Shown here piece by piece: positions 36,418 through 45,332 of a DNA stretch of 64,000 bases. The stretch comes from Oligoflexales bacterium (GTDB lineage: Bacteria; Bdellovibrionota_B; Oligoflexia; Oligoflexales; JALZUQ01), in the NCBI GenBank assembly GCA_023301465.1, contig JALZUQ010000048.1:44973-108972 (forward strand), written 5' to 3'. Every line of letters starts with the position of its first letter. Position 1 is the first letter of the stretch. Position numbers and translations under genes: made by a program. Below the pieces are notes generated by a model. That model did no database searches. It saw nothing but the letters and a program-made list of their open reading frames with translations, and was not told the DNA's origin.

Positions 36418-38170
36418 GCTTAAAAATCTATCTATCAAAAATTTTGCGATATCACGTCAAGTAGATATCGCCTTTGAATCTGGTCTCAGTGTTTTTACGG
36501 GCGAGACTGGAGCTGGTAAAAGCTTACTATTAAAATCATTGGCATTTTTGTTGGGGCAAAAAGTTGATGCAAGTGTTGTTGGTAAGAATAGCAACCACGC
36601 TGAAGTGACGGGTGAATTTACTTGGGACCATCTGGGAACTGATAAAAATTCTTCGGAATTTGCTGAACTGATGGAGTTAGGAATTGACGGGATTGATTCT
36701 GAAATTATCATAAGAAGACAAATTCAATCATCTGGAAGAAGTCGATGTTGGATCAATGATACACCTACAAGTCTTTCGACCCTCAAAAAAATTGCCGTTC
36801 ATTTTATTGATTTAGTAGCACAACACGATCATCACTTATTACTCCAGCCTAAAAATCATCAGTTGATAGTGGATGCGTGTTTACGTGATCGTAGCCTTGT
36901 GGATAGTTATCAAAAACATTTTCAAAACTTTCACAAAGTAGTCTCTCTGATCTCCGAAAAAATTGTTGTATACCATCAGAATATTCAAAACATAGATTAC
37001 CTTAAGTTTAGGTTAAAGGAACTTGCGGAGTTAGACCCATCTCAAGATGAGTATGAAGAAATCCGTTCGAGTATCCAATCGATGCAGGAGGTTTCTCAGC
37101 AAACCAGCAGTTATCAATCTCTCAAAAGCTTGTGTGATGATGTTTTGGGTGGTGACTTTGCTTATCGCCTCAAAAAAATGGCTAATTTATCAGAAAAGCT
37201 AGGACTTGGCCTAGAAGAGATGATTCGAGATATAGAGTCAAATGCTAATGATATTGATTATAAAATTGTAAAGAGTGCAGATGTATACCTCTTTGATGAA
37301 GGTGAATTAAATTCCCTACAAAAAAAATACGGTCGCTACTTAGATCTGATGAAATTATTTAATGTCAAAAATGCAGAAGACTTAAAATTAAAGCTAGTGG
37401 ATATTGAAACACAAATCAGTGATTTTCACGATTTTGAGCATGTGTTAGAAAAACTTTGGGTAGATGTTAAAAAGTCTATTACATCATTAGAAGCGGCTTC
37501 AAAAAAACTACAAAAAATCAGACAAGTTGTGAGTAAATCTATTGAAACCCAATTATGTGATCAACTTCATAGTTTAGCAATGCCTCATGCTGAAATTAAA
37601 ATAGTATGGGAACCTGTGTCACAGCCAACGATTGATTTATCCCAGTGGTACCAACATTGCTCCGGTGTGCATGATATTGCTGTCATTGAAAACGCACTAA
37701 AAAGTTACTCATCATATGGCTCGCATCACCCTAAGATTTATCTGAAGTCAAATAAAGGACAAGATTTCTTTCCACTAGAGAAAATTGCATCTGGGGGTGA
37801 GTTGTCTAGGATCTTGCTTGCAATTAAATCAACGGTTGATTTAGGTGCAAACAGTTGCTTACTTGTTTTTGATGAGATCGACTCAGGTATTTCAGGGAAT
37901 GTTGCGTTTGTTGTCGGTAAAAAACTATCTCATTTGAGTAATTCATTTCAAACGATTTGTATCTCTCATTTGCCTCAAGTCACTGCATTTGCACATCATC
38001 ATTATATGGTTCAAAAACTAGAAGATAAATCAGGGAGTTTTACTCAAGTGCAAAAACTCTCTAAGCAGGACTCTGAAAGTGAAGTTGCTAGGTTATTGTC
38101 TGCGGAATCTGTGGATAAATATTCTATTGGCCTTGCTAAAAAACTGATCCAACAAGCGACAAGGGCTTAG
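36416..38170 (+). CDS. recN: DNA repair ATPase RecN
   Basis: From the TTG at 36416 the product has 584 residues and starts MLKNLSIKNFAISRQVDIAF, the typical RecN opening. The Walker A is GETGAGKS (29-36), long coiled-coil arms occupy about 150-380, and the C-terminal half has SGGELSRILLAIK (ABC signature) and LLVFDEIDSGISG (Walker B). RecN is an SMC-like protein that acts on double-strand breaks with RecA. A TTG at 36371 would add 15 foreign residues. In many bacteria recN is SOS-controlled; I see no clear LexA box. The ubiD-like gene follows by two bases. Confidence 0.95.
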   Translation: MLKNLSIKNFAISRQVDIAFESGLSVFTGETGAGKSLLLKSLAFLLGQKVDASVVGKNSNHAEVTGEFTWDHLGTDKNSSEFAELMELGIDGIDSEIIIRRQIQSSGRSRCWINDTPTSLSTLKKIAVHFIDLVAQHDHHLLLQPKNHQLIVDACLRDRSLVDSYQKHFQNFHKVVSLISEKIVVYHQNIQNIDYLKFRLKELAELDPSQDEYEEIRSSIQSMQEVSQQTSSYQSLKSLCDDVLGGDFAYRLKKMANLSEKLGLGLEEMIRDIESNANDIDYKIVKSADVYLFDEGELNSLQKKYGRYLDLMKLFNVKNAEDLKLKLVDIETQISDFHDFEHVLEKLWVDVKKSITSLEAASKKLQKIRQVVSKSIETQLCDQLHSLAMPHAEIKIVWEPVSQPTIDLSQWYQHCSGVHDIAVIENALKSYSSYGSHHPKIYLKSNKGQDFFPLEKIASGGELSRILLAIKSTVDLGANSCLLVFDEIDSGISGNVAFVVGKKLSHLSNSFQTICISHLPQVTAFAHHHYMVQKLEDKSGSFTQVQKLSKQDSESEVARLLSAESVDKYSIGLAKKLIQQATRA

Positions 38171-38172
38171 TA

Positions 38173-39948
38173 TTGAAATCAACACAAGACGTTATTCAAA
38201 AAATTCGAAACATGAACGATCTTCTCGTCATCTCTCATGAAGTGGATCCCGAGTTAGAAATGGCAAACATACACCTTAAAGAAAGAAAAGGTGCAAATAG
38301 AGCAATTTTGTTCGAAAAGGTTAAAGGTAGCCGTTTCCAAGCAACTTCAAATTTATTTGGTAGTGAAGAACGCTATAAAAATATTTTTGGTAAATACTTT
38401 GAAGACTCCAAAACATGTATCCAACTTAAGGCAAATACAACAGAGACACTCAAAGACTTATGTCGACCTGAAAACTGGTTAAAAGCATTAAGAATGCCTT
38501 TTGTGGGTCTTAGAAGCTTACCTCGAAAAGTATCAACAAGGCGTGCTGCTGTCTTAAAAAATAAAATATCAATAGATGTTTTGCCTCAGGTTAAGTGTTG
38601 GCCAGATGATGGTGGTGCATTTATCACTTTGCCACAAGTATTAAGCCAAGACCCAACGAAAAAACCCCATTGGTCGACATCAAATATAGGGATGTACCGA
38701 ATACAAATCTCTGGGAATGATTACAATGTGAATGATGAAGTGGGGCTTCACTATCAACTTCATCGAGGAATAGGAATTCACCACCAACTTGCTAACCAGA
38801 AGAACCAAGAACTTAAAGTAGCGATTCATATTGGAGGTCCAGCGTCCCATAGTGTTTCTGCAATGATGCCAATGCCAGAGGGTTTGCCTGAAATGCTTTT
38901 TACTGGTGTTTTAGCTGGGGCTCGAACAAAGTATACTTATTTTGATGGCTGGATGGTCTTGGCTGATGCTGACTTTGTTATTTTATGCACAATTAAGGGT
39001 GACCAAGTAAAGCCAGAAGGTCCTTTTGGAGATCATTTAGGTTATTATTCTCTAAAGCATGATTTTCCAGTTGCTAGTGTGAAGCATGTTTTTCATCGTG
39101 ATGATGCGGTTTATCCATTTACAGTTGTTGGACGCCCTCCTCAAGAAGACTCCATGTTTGGTCATCTTGTACACGAAATCACAAAACCCATGGTTCCGGT
39201 TAGTTTACCGGGGGTGAAAGAGTTACATGCAGTAGATCAAGCTGGTGTGCACCCTTTGTTACTTGCAATTGGTAGTGAAAGATACACTCCTTATCAAAAG
39301 CTCAAAAAACCAAAAGAACTACTAACGCAAGCCCACTCTATTCTTGGTTTTGGGCAGTGCTCTTTAGCAAAATATCTCATCATTGCTTCTGACCCATCCG
39401 GTAAACTTCAGTGTGAAAATATTTCAAACTTTTTTGATTTTTGTTTGCGAAGGCTGAATTGGACTAGAGATGCTCACTTTATGACGAAAACCACGATGGA
39501 TACCCTCGATTACTCTGGGAGTGTTTTAAATGAAGGTTCTAAATTAATCTTACCTGCAGCCGGAGACCCTATCTTTAAGCTTTGTAGTGACGACTTTATT
39601 AAGGTTTCTTCTGGTTCAAATTTAATGCGTATTATTGACGGAGTTTACGCATTTGATATGCAGTCGTTTGAGAGTTACGATTTGGAGTCTAAGAATATTC
39701 CAATCATGATAAAAGAAAATTTTTCTGAGCTAGGCCCAGACATTCGCTTAATCATTTTGACAGACTCATATAAAAAGTATTGTGAGCAATTCGATGATTT
39801 TTTATGGTCAGTATTTACGAAGTCAAACCCTGCAAAAGATATATATGGTGTAGGAGCTTTTGTAGAGTTTAAACATTGGGGGTGCGAAGGTGCGTTAGTC
39901 ATAGACGCTAGATCCAAACCCCATCATGCTCCAGAATTAAAACAATAG
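38173..39948 (+). CDS. UbiD-family decarboxylase
   Basis: The 591-residue protein matches UbiD-type decarboxylases, which use prenylated FMN made by UbiX to remove carboxyl groups from aromatic or unsaturated acids, as in ubiquinone or menaquinone synthesis. Pieces that match are GGPASHSVSAMMPMPEGLPE (substrate region), KPEGPFGDHLGYYS with its acidic residues, and VVGRPPQEDSMFG. It is longer than E. coli UbiD, with an N-terminal region VISHEVDPELEMANI typical of the family. The TTG start follows recN by two bases. No ubiX is in the window, so the real substrate cannot be set. Confidence 0.85.
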   Translation: MKSTQDVIQKIRNMNDLLVISHEVDPELEMANIHLKERKGANRAILFEKVKGSRFQATSNLFGSEERYKNIFGKYFEDSKTCIQLKANTTETLKDLCRPENWLKALRMPFVGLRSLPRKVSTRRAAVLKNKISIDVLPQVKCWPDDGGAFITLPQVLSQDPTKKPHWSTSNIGMYRIQISGNDYNVNDEVGLHYQLHRGIGIHHQLANQKNQELKVAIHIGGPASHSVSAMMPMPEGLPEMLFTGVLAGARTKYTYFDGWMVLADADFVILCTIKGDQVKPEGPFGDHLGYYSLKHDFPVASVKHVFHRDDAVYPFTVVGRPPQEDSMFGHLVHEITKPMVPVSLPGVKELHAVDQAGVHPLLLAIGSERYTPYQKLKKPKELLTQAHSILGFGQCSLAKYLIIASDPSGKLQCENISNFFDFCLRRLNWTRDAHFMTKTTMDTLDYSGSVLNEGSKLILPAAGDPIFKLCSDDFIKVSSGSNLMRIIDGVYAFDMQSFESYDLESKNIPIMIKENFSELGPDIRLIILTDSYKKYCEQFDDFLWSVFTKSNPAKDIYGVGAFVEFKHWGCEGALVIDARSKPHHAPELKQ

Positions 39949-39949
39949 T

Positions 39950-41422
39950 TTATTCATAAGTCTGTAGAGGGTGTTTTTTTTGGAAATTCTGTAGTGAAGA
40001 CCTGTAATTTCTCAGAAGAGATTCTTGATTTTTTCTTTCTAGTCTTTTTTGTGAGTTTCGACTGATATAGGTATCAACATAAACTGTTAGATCTTTGTTT
40101 AAGTTGATAGAAATATTTTTGGATGTTCTTTTTTTTGATTTTTGATCATTTATAAAGTGTTTTAACTGATAACGACCGTCTATCAGTTCAAGAGTTGTTG
40201 AAGTTGTGAAAGCTAAGTCTTTACTGCTTCCTTCAGCAATCACTTTGCTTGGGTATAATCGAATGAGATCAGAGAGTATATTCTTTTTATAAGTGAACTT
40301 TGGGATAATCGTTAAACGAGAAGTTTTGATTTGATTGTTCTTAATTGTTTTTGATTTAAAGAAAATAAAGCTTGAATTATTCAGTGTAAAAAGGAAATTA
40401 GATTTTTTTATATTATAAAACTCAGTCAAAGAGTTAATTTTTTGCAGTCTTTTTTTTGATTTTTTTTCTGTGAGGTGAATAAAGCTATTCTTCATACATG
40501 TTCTGTCTTGAAAAGGGCAGTTGTTTGTAATTTGAATTGGCTCTAGATATATAATCGCCTGTTTATTGCTTGTGATTTCTACTTCTTTGTCGATGAAATT
40601 GTTTAGGTAGTGAAGGCGAATCTTTCCTGGTAATAAGGCTAGTGATTTTTTTTGAATATTAAACCCAAAAGATCCATTGATTTTCATGGTGTTTAGTTGG
40701 TTTTTTTTAGGAAAACCCAGGTCTCTAATCTTTGTTATGATTTCTCCAGTCTTGATGACAGTATTTTTATCTAAAAATATAGTTTTTTTGGACCCATGAA
40801 GTGAGATGCTGTATTTTCTTATTGGTAGTAATACTGAATCACCAAGGTTTACAGAGATAATAGAATCGTTGTTATCGAGGTTTTGAATATGGTACCGACT
40901 TTTAGATGAAAGATTTCCAGTAACTTTCAATTCTTGTAAATTAATCTTCAGAGAGTTGAGCTCTTCTGTAGTGACGAGTATGTTGTTTACCTTAATCTGA
41001 GATCTTTTATCAAAGATAGCAATATTATTTTGGTTTTTAATATATTTCCATGCTTTTTGTCGTGAATTGACTTTGCAGTTCACATGGATTTTTTCTATCA
41101 GCGTAGATGTGTTTTTGAATATTTGAATATGATTTATATCAATGCTTAATGTTTGTTTAGGAATGATGTTAAATTCTTTAGACCCACAGTCCGCTTGTGC
41201 AAAATATTTTCCAGACTCCAGTTTTAGTTTTTTATTAGATGGTACTGATGGAACAGATTGAAATGTATTATTTTTATTGACTTTGAAAAGATTTAAAGTA
41301 GTTTCTTGGGAACTATGAAAAATAAGAGAGCCATAAGCTATTTTTTTTGGCTGCTCGGAACAGCCAAGTAATAATAAAAAGCTAGATAAATAAAGTAACA
41401 GACGGTCCAAGTGTAATTCCAA
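39950..41422 (-). CDS. Large lipoprotein of unknown function
   Basis: The 490-residue protein has a signal peptide ending LLLGC, a lipobox, after a TTG with GGGAAG upstream (41422; another TTG at 41410 is possible). The mature part is rich in Ser, Asn, Ile and Lys and reads as many short beta strands; PEGA-like turns such as LIDGRYQLKHFI and GSKKTIFLDKN suggest repeated carbohydrate-like or PEGA-type beta domains. I cannot name the family. It overlaps the gene upstream by 41 bases, so the two are likely co-translated. Confidence 0.7.
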   Translation of the reverse strand: MELHLDRLLLYLSSFLLLLGCSEQPKKIAYGSLIFHSSQETTLNLFKVNKNNTFQSVPSVPSNKKLKLESGKYFAQADCGSKEFNIIPKQTLSIDINHIQIFKNTSTLIEKIHVNCKVNSRQKAWKYIKNQNNIAIFDKRSQIKVNNILVTTEELNSLKINLQELKVTGNLSSKSRYHIQNLDNNDSIISVNLGDSVLLPIRKYSISLHGSKKTIFLDKNTVIKTGEIITKIRDLGFPKKNQLNTMKINGSFGFNIQKKSLALLPGKIRLHYLNNFIDKEVEITSNKQAIIYLEPIQITNNCPFQDRTCMKNSFIHLTEKKSKKRLQKINSLTEFYNIKKSNFLFTLNNSSFIFFKSKTIKNNQIKTSRLTIIPKFTYKKNILSDLIRLYPSKVIAEGSSKDLAFTTSTTLELIDGRYQLKHFINDQKSKKRTSKNISINLNKDLTVYVDTYISRNSQKRLERKNQESLLRNYRSSLQNFQKKHPLQTYE

Positions 41423-42293
41423 TAAAGCTTCCCAAATTGCTATGTACGTTGAAGCCTACTGCTAATTGCTTATTAAAGTCAATCATGTTGATATAGTATC
41501 TAACTCCTACCCCTAGCTGAGAAGAAAAGCCTGGTTCTAGGAATTTTTTTGGTGTGTCCCCTTGGGAAGCTTCGATTGCTTGTGGCAATTCTGCTCCAAA
41601 CTCCGCCCTCCCTAAAATGCCTAAATTATCCATGAGGCTATATTCATATGCAATTCCTGCAAGGATGGTTTGTGAGTTAGCACTAGCTGCCTCAGAGTTT
41701 AAAAAGCTTGGTTGATATCTCATAGATACTTCAAACCCTTCTAAGCCAAACAATGTTGGAATTTGATACCCGACTAAAATCGAACCACTTAAATAATTAG
41801 AAACGGTTTCTCCGTTTTCGTTGAGGTTTCTCCAAGCAAGATCAACTTCACTAAACAGATTAAAATTTTGATTTGTAGATTGAGTGTTTACTTCATTGGT
41901 CATTGTGCTTAGTTGGGTCGTATTTCCTGCTGCTGGATTTACGGTTTCTCGGTTAGGAACTATTGGAGCTACAGGAGTAGTTGTTTCTGGGTTTAGGGTA
42001 GTAGTTGGCGGTACTTCTTTTGGTTTCTGGTTTGAGGTATTAAATTGACTTTCATAAGTATTGGTGTTTTGAGGAGTGCCAGAACTTCTTATTGTTTTTC
42101 CAGAGCTTCTGATAACTTTTCCCGTATTTTCAGTCGTTGTTTCACTCGTCGTTTTTTGAGTGGATTGTCCTGAGCGAACTGTTCTAGCATAGAGCTTAGA
42201 TTTTGAGATAGTATCTTCGTATGATTTTACCGTGCGTTTTGCATAACTCGCTGAAGAAACGATTAGGGTAATTAAGGTTAGAGTAAGTTTCAT
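41382..42293 (-). CDS. Probable outer-membrane beta-barrel protein
   Basis: From the ATG at 42293 the 303-residue protein has a signal peptide (LTLTLITLIVSSASYA). Residues about 20-130 are a Ser/Thr/Asn-rich linker with short repeats (VRSGQ, VIRSSGKT, TIRSSGT). From about 140 the pattern of strands (FNLFSEVDLAWRNL, YLSGSILVGYQIP, AFELGRAE-like turns) to the end GPSVTLFI is that of a small barrel or lipocalin-like porin. It starts right after the stop of the FadL-like gene. An earlier TTG (42308) or ATG (42299) is possible. Function unknown. Confidence 0.65.
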   Translation of the reverse strand: MKLTLTLITLIVSSASYAKRTVKSYEDTISKSKLYARTVRSGQSTQKTTSETTTENTGKVIRSSGKTIRSSGTPQNTNTYESQFNTSNQKPKEVPPTTTLNPETTTPVAPIVPNRETVNPAAGNTTQLSTMTNEVNTQSTNQNFNLFSEVDLAWRNLNENGETVSNYLSGSILVGYQIPTLFGLEGFEVSMRYQPSFLNSEAASANSQTILAGIAYEYSLMDNLGILGRAEFGAELPQAIEASQGDTPKKFLEPGFSSQLGVGVRYYINMIDFNKQLAVGFNVHSNLGSFIGITLGPSVTLFI

Positions 42294-42308
42294 TTTCATT
42301 TTCTCCAA

Positions 42309-43418
42309 TTACAGTAAAATATGTATTTCTGCTGAGTATCTTCGATCACTCAGGTTTTCTTTGCTTCCGGCATAAGTGCTTCGCTCAACTTGGTAGGTGG
42401 CAAATTTTAAGCCAAAAAGACCGACGTCAAAGTCGAGCCCAGCAGTGAGGTAGCCTTGATGCAAGCCGGTACCAAGTCTGATCCAATCATTATAATTAGC
42501 TTCGACACCAATATTTAGCTTCTTTGAAAAGGAGTCAACTTGGTTGATCCTATGAAAATCAATCGCAGTTTTAAGTTCAAGCCCAGCAAGTGTGAATGGT
42601 GTAAGGCTAAACCCCACATTTACAGCTGCCTTTCTAAGTCTTGGAGCAGATACAGGAACTTCTGAGGAGAATGTTACTTTTTTGAATGAAGTGTCACCAA
42701 TATCCATAAAGCTAAACCCAATACTTGGTGACATTGGGATTTTAGGTTGAAATAATAATCCAAAATCAATTCCAACTCCAAACCCACTACGTAAGAAATC
42801 TTTTAGTCCGTCAACTCCTTTAGAAATCTTTTCAAAAGCCTCTAGTCCCAGCTTTTGTTCATCAATGCTAAAAACTTCCAGGATAGGTTTGACGCTTACA
42901 CCTAGGTGAAGTTGATCCGCAAGAAAGCTATGTGCATAGCTTATTGGCATCGTAAAGCCAGAGCGAGCACTTACATCGAACTCAAGTTGTCTATGAACGG
43001 TTACCTCGACTTGACCAATATCAACTCCAAGTCCGATTCCAAAATGAGGAAAGATGAGATGAGGTGTGAATTGCATAGATAGTCTGCTTGGTACCCCAAG
43101 GTTTTTTTCAAAGATCTCAAGGAACTCAACGCCACGCTCAGTATCGCTTAAGGAGGAAGATTGACTGCTCACAAAATCATCAGCCAGACCGATCGCAGCA
43201 TGAGAAACTGTAAATCTTGGGTTTAGAAACTCTCCGTCCCAAGACTCAACAGTTGCAAGCCCTGCAGGGTTATAGAAAAGAGCATTAAAGTCATCAGAAA
43301 TTGATACAAATGCGTTTCCCATCGCCAGAGGTCTTAGGCCAAAGTGAGTCCAGTCAGCACTTGCCAACAGGGTGTGAGAGAGTGATAAAAAGATAATCAA
43401 ACCAACTCTTAGAACCAT
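42309..43418 (-). CDS. FadL/PorV-like outer-membrane protein
   Basis: From the ATG at 43418 (TTAGGA upstream) the 369-residue protein has a signal peptide ending LLASA and then the GLRPLAMGNAFVSISDDFNALFYNPAGLA segment in pieces, typical of the OmpP1/FadL/PorV superfamily and of TraF-like long-chain porins. The remainder shows alternating beta strands up to the final AEIHILL. Such proteins carry hydrophobic compounds over the outer membrane or anchor secreted proteins. It heads a three-gene minus-strand cluster and is divergent from a TetR regulator, which probably controls it. Confidence 0.75.
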   Translation of the reverse strand: MVLRVGLIIFLSLSHTLLASADWTHFGLRPLAMGNAFVSISDDFNALFYNPAGLATVESWDGEFLNPRFTVSHAAIGLADDFVSSQSSSLSDTERGVEFLEIFEKNLGVPSRLSMQFTPHLIFPHFGIGLGVDIGQVEVTVHRQLEFDVSARSGFTMPISYAHSFLADQLHLGVSVKPILEVFSIDEQKLGLEAFEKISKGVDGLKDFLRSGFGVGIDFGLLFQPKIPMSPSIGFSFMDIGDTSFKKVTFSSEVPVSAPRLRKAAVNVGFSLTPFTLAGLELKTAIDFHRINQVDSFSKKLNIGVEANYNDWIRLGTGLHQGYLTAGLDFDVGLFGLKFATYQVERSTYAGSKENLSDRRYSAEIHILL

Positions 43419-43468
43419 CGTATTTTTTCCTAAGTTTGTTGAGGTAGGCATGAATCCTACAATGAGAT

Positions 43469-43484
43469 ACAATAGAATTATTGT
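43469..43484. promoter_or_regulatory. Palindromic operator 1 between the TetR and FadL-like genes
   Basis: ACAATA-GAAT-TATTGT is a perfect 6-4-6 inverted repeat in the divergent promoter region. It fits the size of a TetR-family dimer site. Confidence 0.5.
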
Positions 43485-43493
43485 AAACGGATC

Positions 43494-43509
43494 ATTGCAT
43501 GGTTGCAAT
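43494..43509. promoter_or_regulatory. Palindromic operator 2 between the TetR and FadL-like genes
   Basis: ATTGCA-TGGT-TGCAAT is a second perfect 6-4-6 inverted repeat, centred 25 bp from the first. A third, imperfect copy (ATTGC-6-GCAAG, 43530-43545) has the same half-sites ATTGC and TGCAA. Confidence 0.55.
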
Positions 43510-43590
43510 CAATACGCTGTTGATTCTACATTGCTTTTTTGCAAGAAATACCTTGAAATGATTGAACCTGATGAGGTTGGAGAAGAATCT

Positions 43591-44181
43591 ATGTCAAAAG
43601 CTGATGTCGCTGCAGAGAGAAAAAAGCAAATTGTTGAGGCAACCGTGAGTTGTATCTCTAAGTTTGGCTATCATAATTTCAGTATGCAAGATGTTGCTAG
43701 AACTGCTGGTGTTTCAAAAGGAATCATTCATTATTATTTTTTAAATAAAGATGACTTGATGATGTCTGTATTAGACAAAGTTGCGAGCGGTATTGAAGAT
43801 TACCTAACAACTCAACTGAGCTCAGTAACAGACCCAAAAGAAAAGCTTGGGATTTTTATTGATGTAACCTTAGGAATCGTCAAAAAGACAAAAGAATACT
43901 ATCAAGTGAATATGGATTTTTGGACTCAAATTAACCAAAAAGAAGAAGTACGGAAAATTATTTCTTCTCACTATGAACAGTTTAGATTAACGGCGTCTTC
44001 TATTATCAAAGAAGGGGTTGGTGGGTCTTTTCGAGATGTAAATCCAGAAAATGCGGCTATCATGATTTTGGGCATGCTGGATGGAATTAGTTTGCAATGG
44101 TTGTTTGACTCTAAAACAGTTGATCTTACCGCACTTTCTGAAAGTGCAAAGTCTATGGTGTTCCACTACCTTCAAAAGTAG
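43591..44181 (+). CDS. TetR-family transcriptional regulator
   Basis: From the ATG at 43591, with GGAG eight bases upstream, the 196-residue protein is a normal-length TetR regulator. Residues 11-55 form the DNA-binding domain: KQIVEATVSCISKFGYHNFS and the helix-turn-helix MQDVARTAGVSKGIIHYYF. The C-terminal half is a helical ligand domain resembling the BetI/FabR-type. Longer frames to 43450 would run across the operator palindromes and are rejected. It is divergent from the FadL-like gene and probably represses it and itself. The ligand is unknown, but a lipid or fatty acid would suit the neighbour. Confidence 0.88.
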   Translation: MSKADVAAERKKQIVEATVSCISKFGYHNFSMQDVARTAGVSKGIIHYYFLNKDDLMMSVLDKVASGIEDYLTTQLSSVTDPKEKLGIFIDVTLGIVKKTKEYYQVNMDFWTQINQKEEVRKIISSHYEQFRLTASSIIKEGVGGSFRDVNPENAAIMILGMLDGISLQWLFDSKTVDLTALSESAKSMVFHYLQK

Positions 44182-44226
44182 TTTGAAATATTTAAAAAAA
44201 ATTATTCAAAGGATAACAGTATCAGT

Positions 44227-45312
44227 TTGAATCTAGAAAATAACTTAGAAGCAATTTTTCATAAGATTGAGAACAATCAAAAGATGGATGAGGTTGCTTT
44301 TAAGAGTGCTATGCAATTGTTATCTGACAATGAGTGCTGGCATTATATAGACCTTATGTTTCAAAACATATCACTGTCTGAAAATACTAAAGAACTTTTT
44401 ATTGAAAAGCTCAAAATTGATTCATTGATTCGTGAAAAATTTGTCTTAGTCGCTGAGTCTTTAAGTTCTATGATTAAAGTATTAAAACTCAGTTTTGATG
44501 AAGTTTTTAATTTCTTAGTTCCTGAGCTAGTAGAAACGAATGATTGGGGAGCTGAAGCAAGAATATGGCAAGGGGCTTTCTTTGCGTTTTCTTCAAAGGA
44601 AGACAAGATCTTTGCACTGGAACGTCTTTGCTTTTTGTTCGATAAAAAGCTTTTTGATGGAAACATGCTACATCAATATTTTGAAGAAATTGTAAAACTT
44701 AATCCGAATAACTTAAAAGCACTTAAGTATTATAAGCAACTTCATATCCAAAATGGTAATTGGCCAATGGTTGCTTCTACTATTAAAGATATATTAAAGT
44801 CTGAAAAATCAGAGCTGCGTATTTCTCGGAATGCACAAGAGCTTGCAATGGTGGAGCTTTATCATTTAGGTGACCCGAAGTCGGCTCTTAAAGTCATCCA
44901 TGAGCTTTGTGTTGGTTCTGGTTTAGATTCAACGGCGATTGAATTTGATGCGTATAAGTCGCTGAATGACTATGATCAATGTATTGGTGTTATTGATAAG
45001 CTTATGTTCGCATCTGAATCAGATGAAGAGCGTGCTGTATTACACCTTAAGAAGGCACAAATTTATGAAGAGGTTGAAGACTTTCAAAACGCACTTGCTC
45101 AGGCGGAGCTTGCAGCCAATCATGAATTAATCAAACTTGAAGCAACAGAAGTTTTAATATCTGCATCTATGAAATCTAAATCTTGGAGGAAATCTATGGA
45201 TTACCTTAGAGATTTCTCTAATTTAGTTTTTGATGATGATTTAAAAGATCAGGTTGATTTAGCAAGAAAAAGACTGCAAGATGGATTTTTTCAAAAACAA
45301 AAGGGTGCTTGA
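44227..45312 (+). CDS. TPR-like helical protein of unknown function
   Basis: The 361-residue cytoplasmic protein has no signal peptide and is almost entirely helical. TPR-like pairs appear in the second half: NNLKALKYYKQLHIQNGNW, ELAMVELYHLGDPKSALKVIHEL, AYKSLNDYDQCIGVIDKLMFA and LKKAQIYEEVEDFQNALAQAE. It starts at a TTG 45 bases after tetR and overlaps nothing, but runs straight into two unknown genes and pyrF. It may be a scaffold for them. The start is uncertain because the nearest AAGGA is 14 bases away. Confidence 0.72.
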   Translation: MNLENNLEAIFHKIENNQKMDEVAFKSAMQLLSDNECWHYIDLMFQNISLSENTKELFIEKLKIDSLIREKFVLVAESLSSMIKVLKLSFDEVFNFLVPELVETNDWGAEARIWQGAFFAFSSKEDKIFALERLCFLFDKKLFDGNMLHQYFEEIVKLNPNNLKALKYYKQLHIQNGNWPMVASTIKDILKSEKSELRISRNAQELAMVELYHLGDPKSALKVIHELCVGSGLDSTAIEFDAYKSLNDYDQCIGVIDKLMFASESDEERAVLHLKKAQIYEEVEDFQNALAQAELAANHELIKLEATEVLISASMKSKSWRKSMDYLRDFSNLVFDDDLKDQVDLARKRLQDGFFQKQKGA

Positions 45313-45332
45313 GCAGCCTTTTAGGGAACTGT

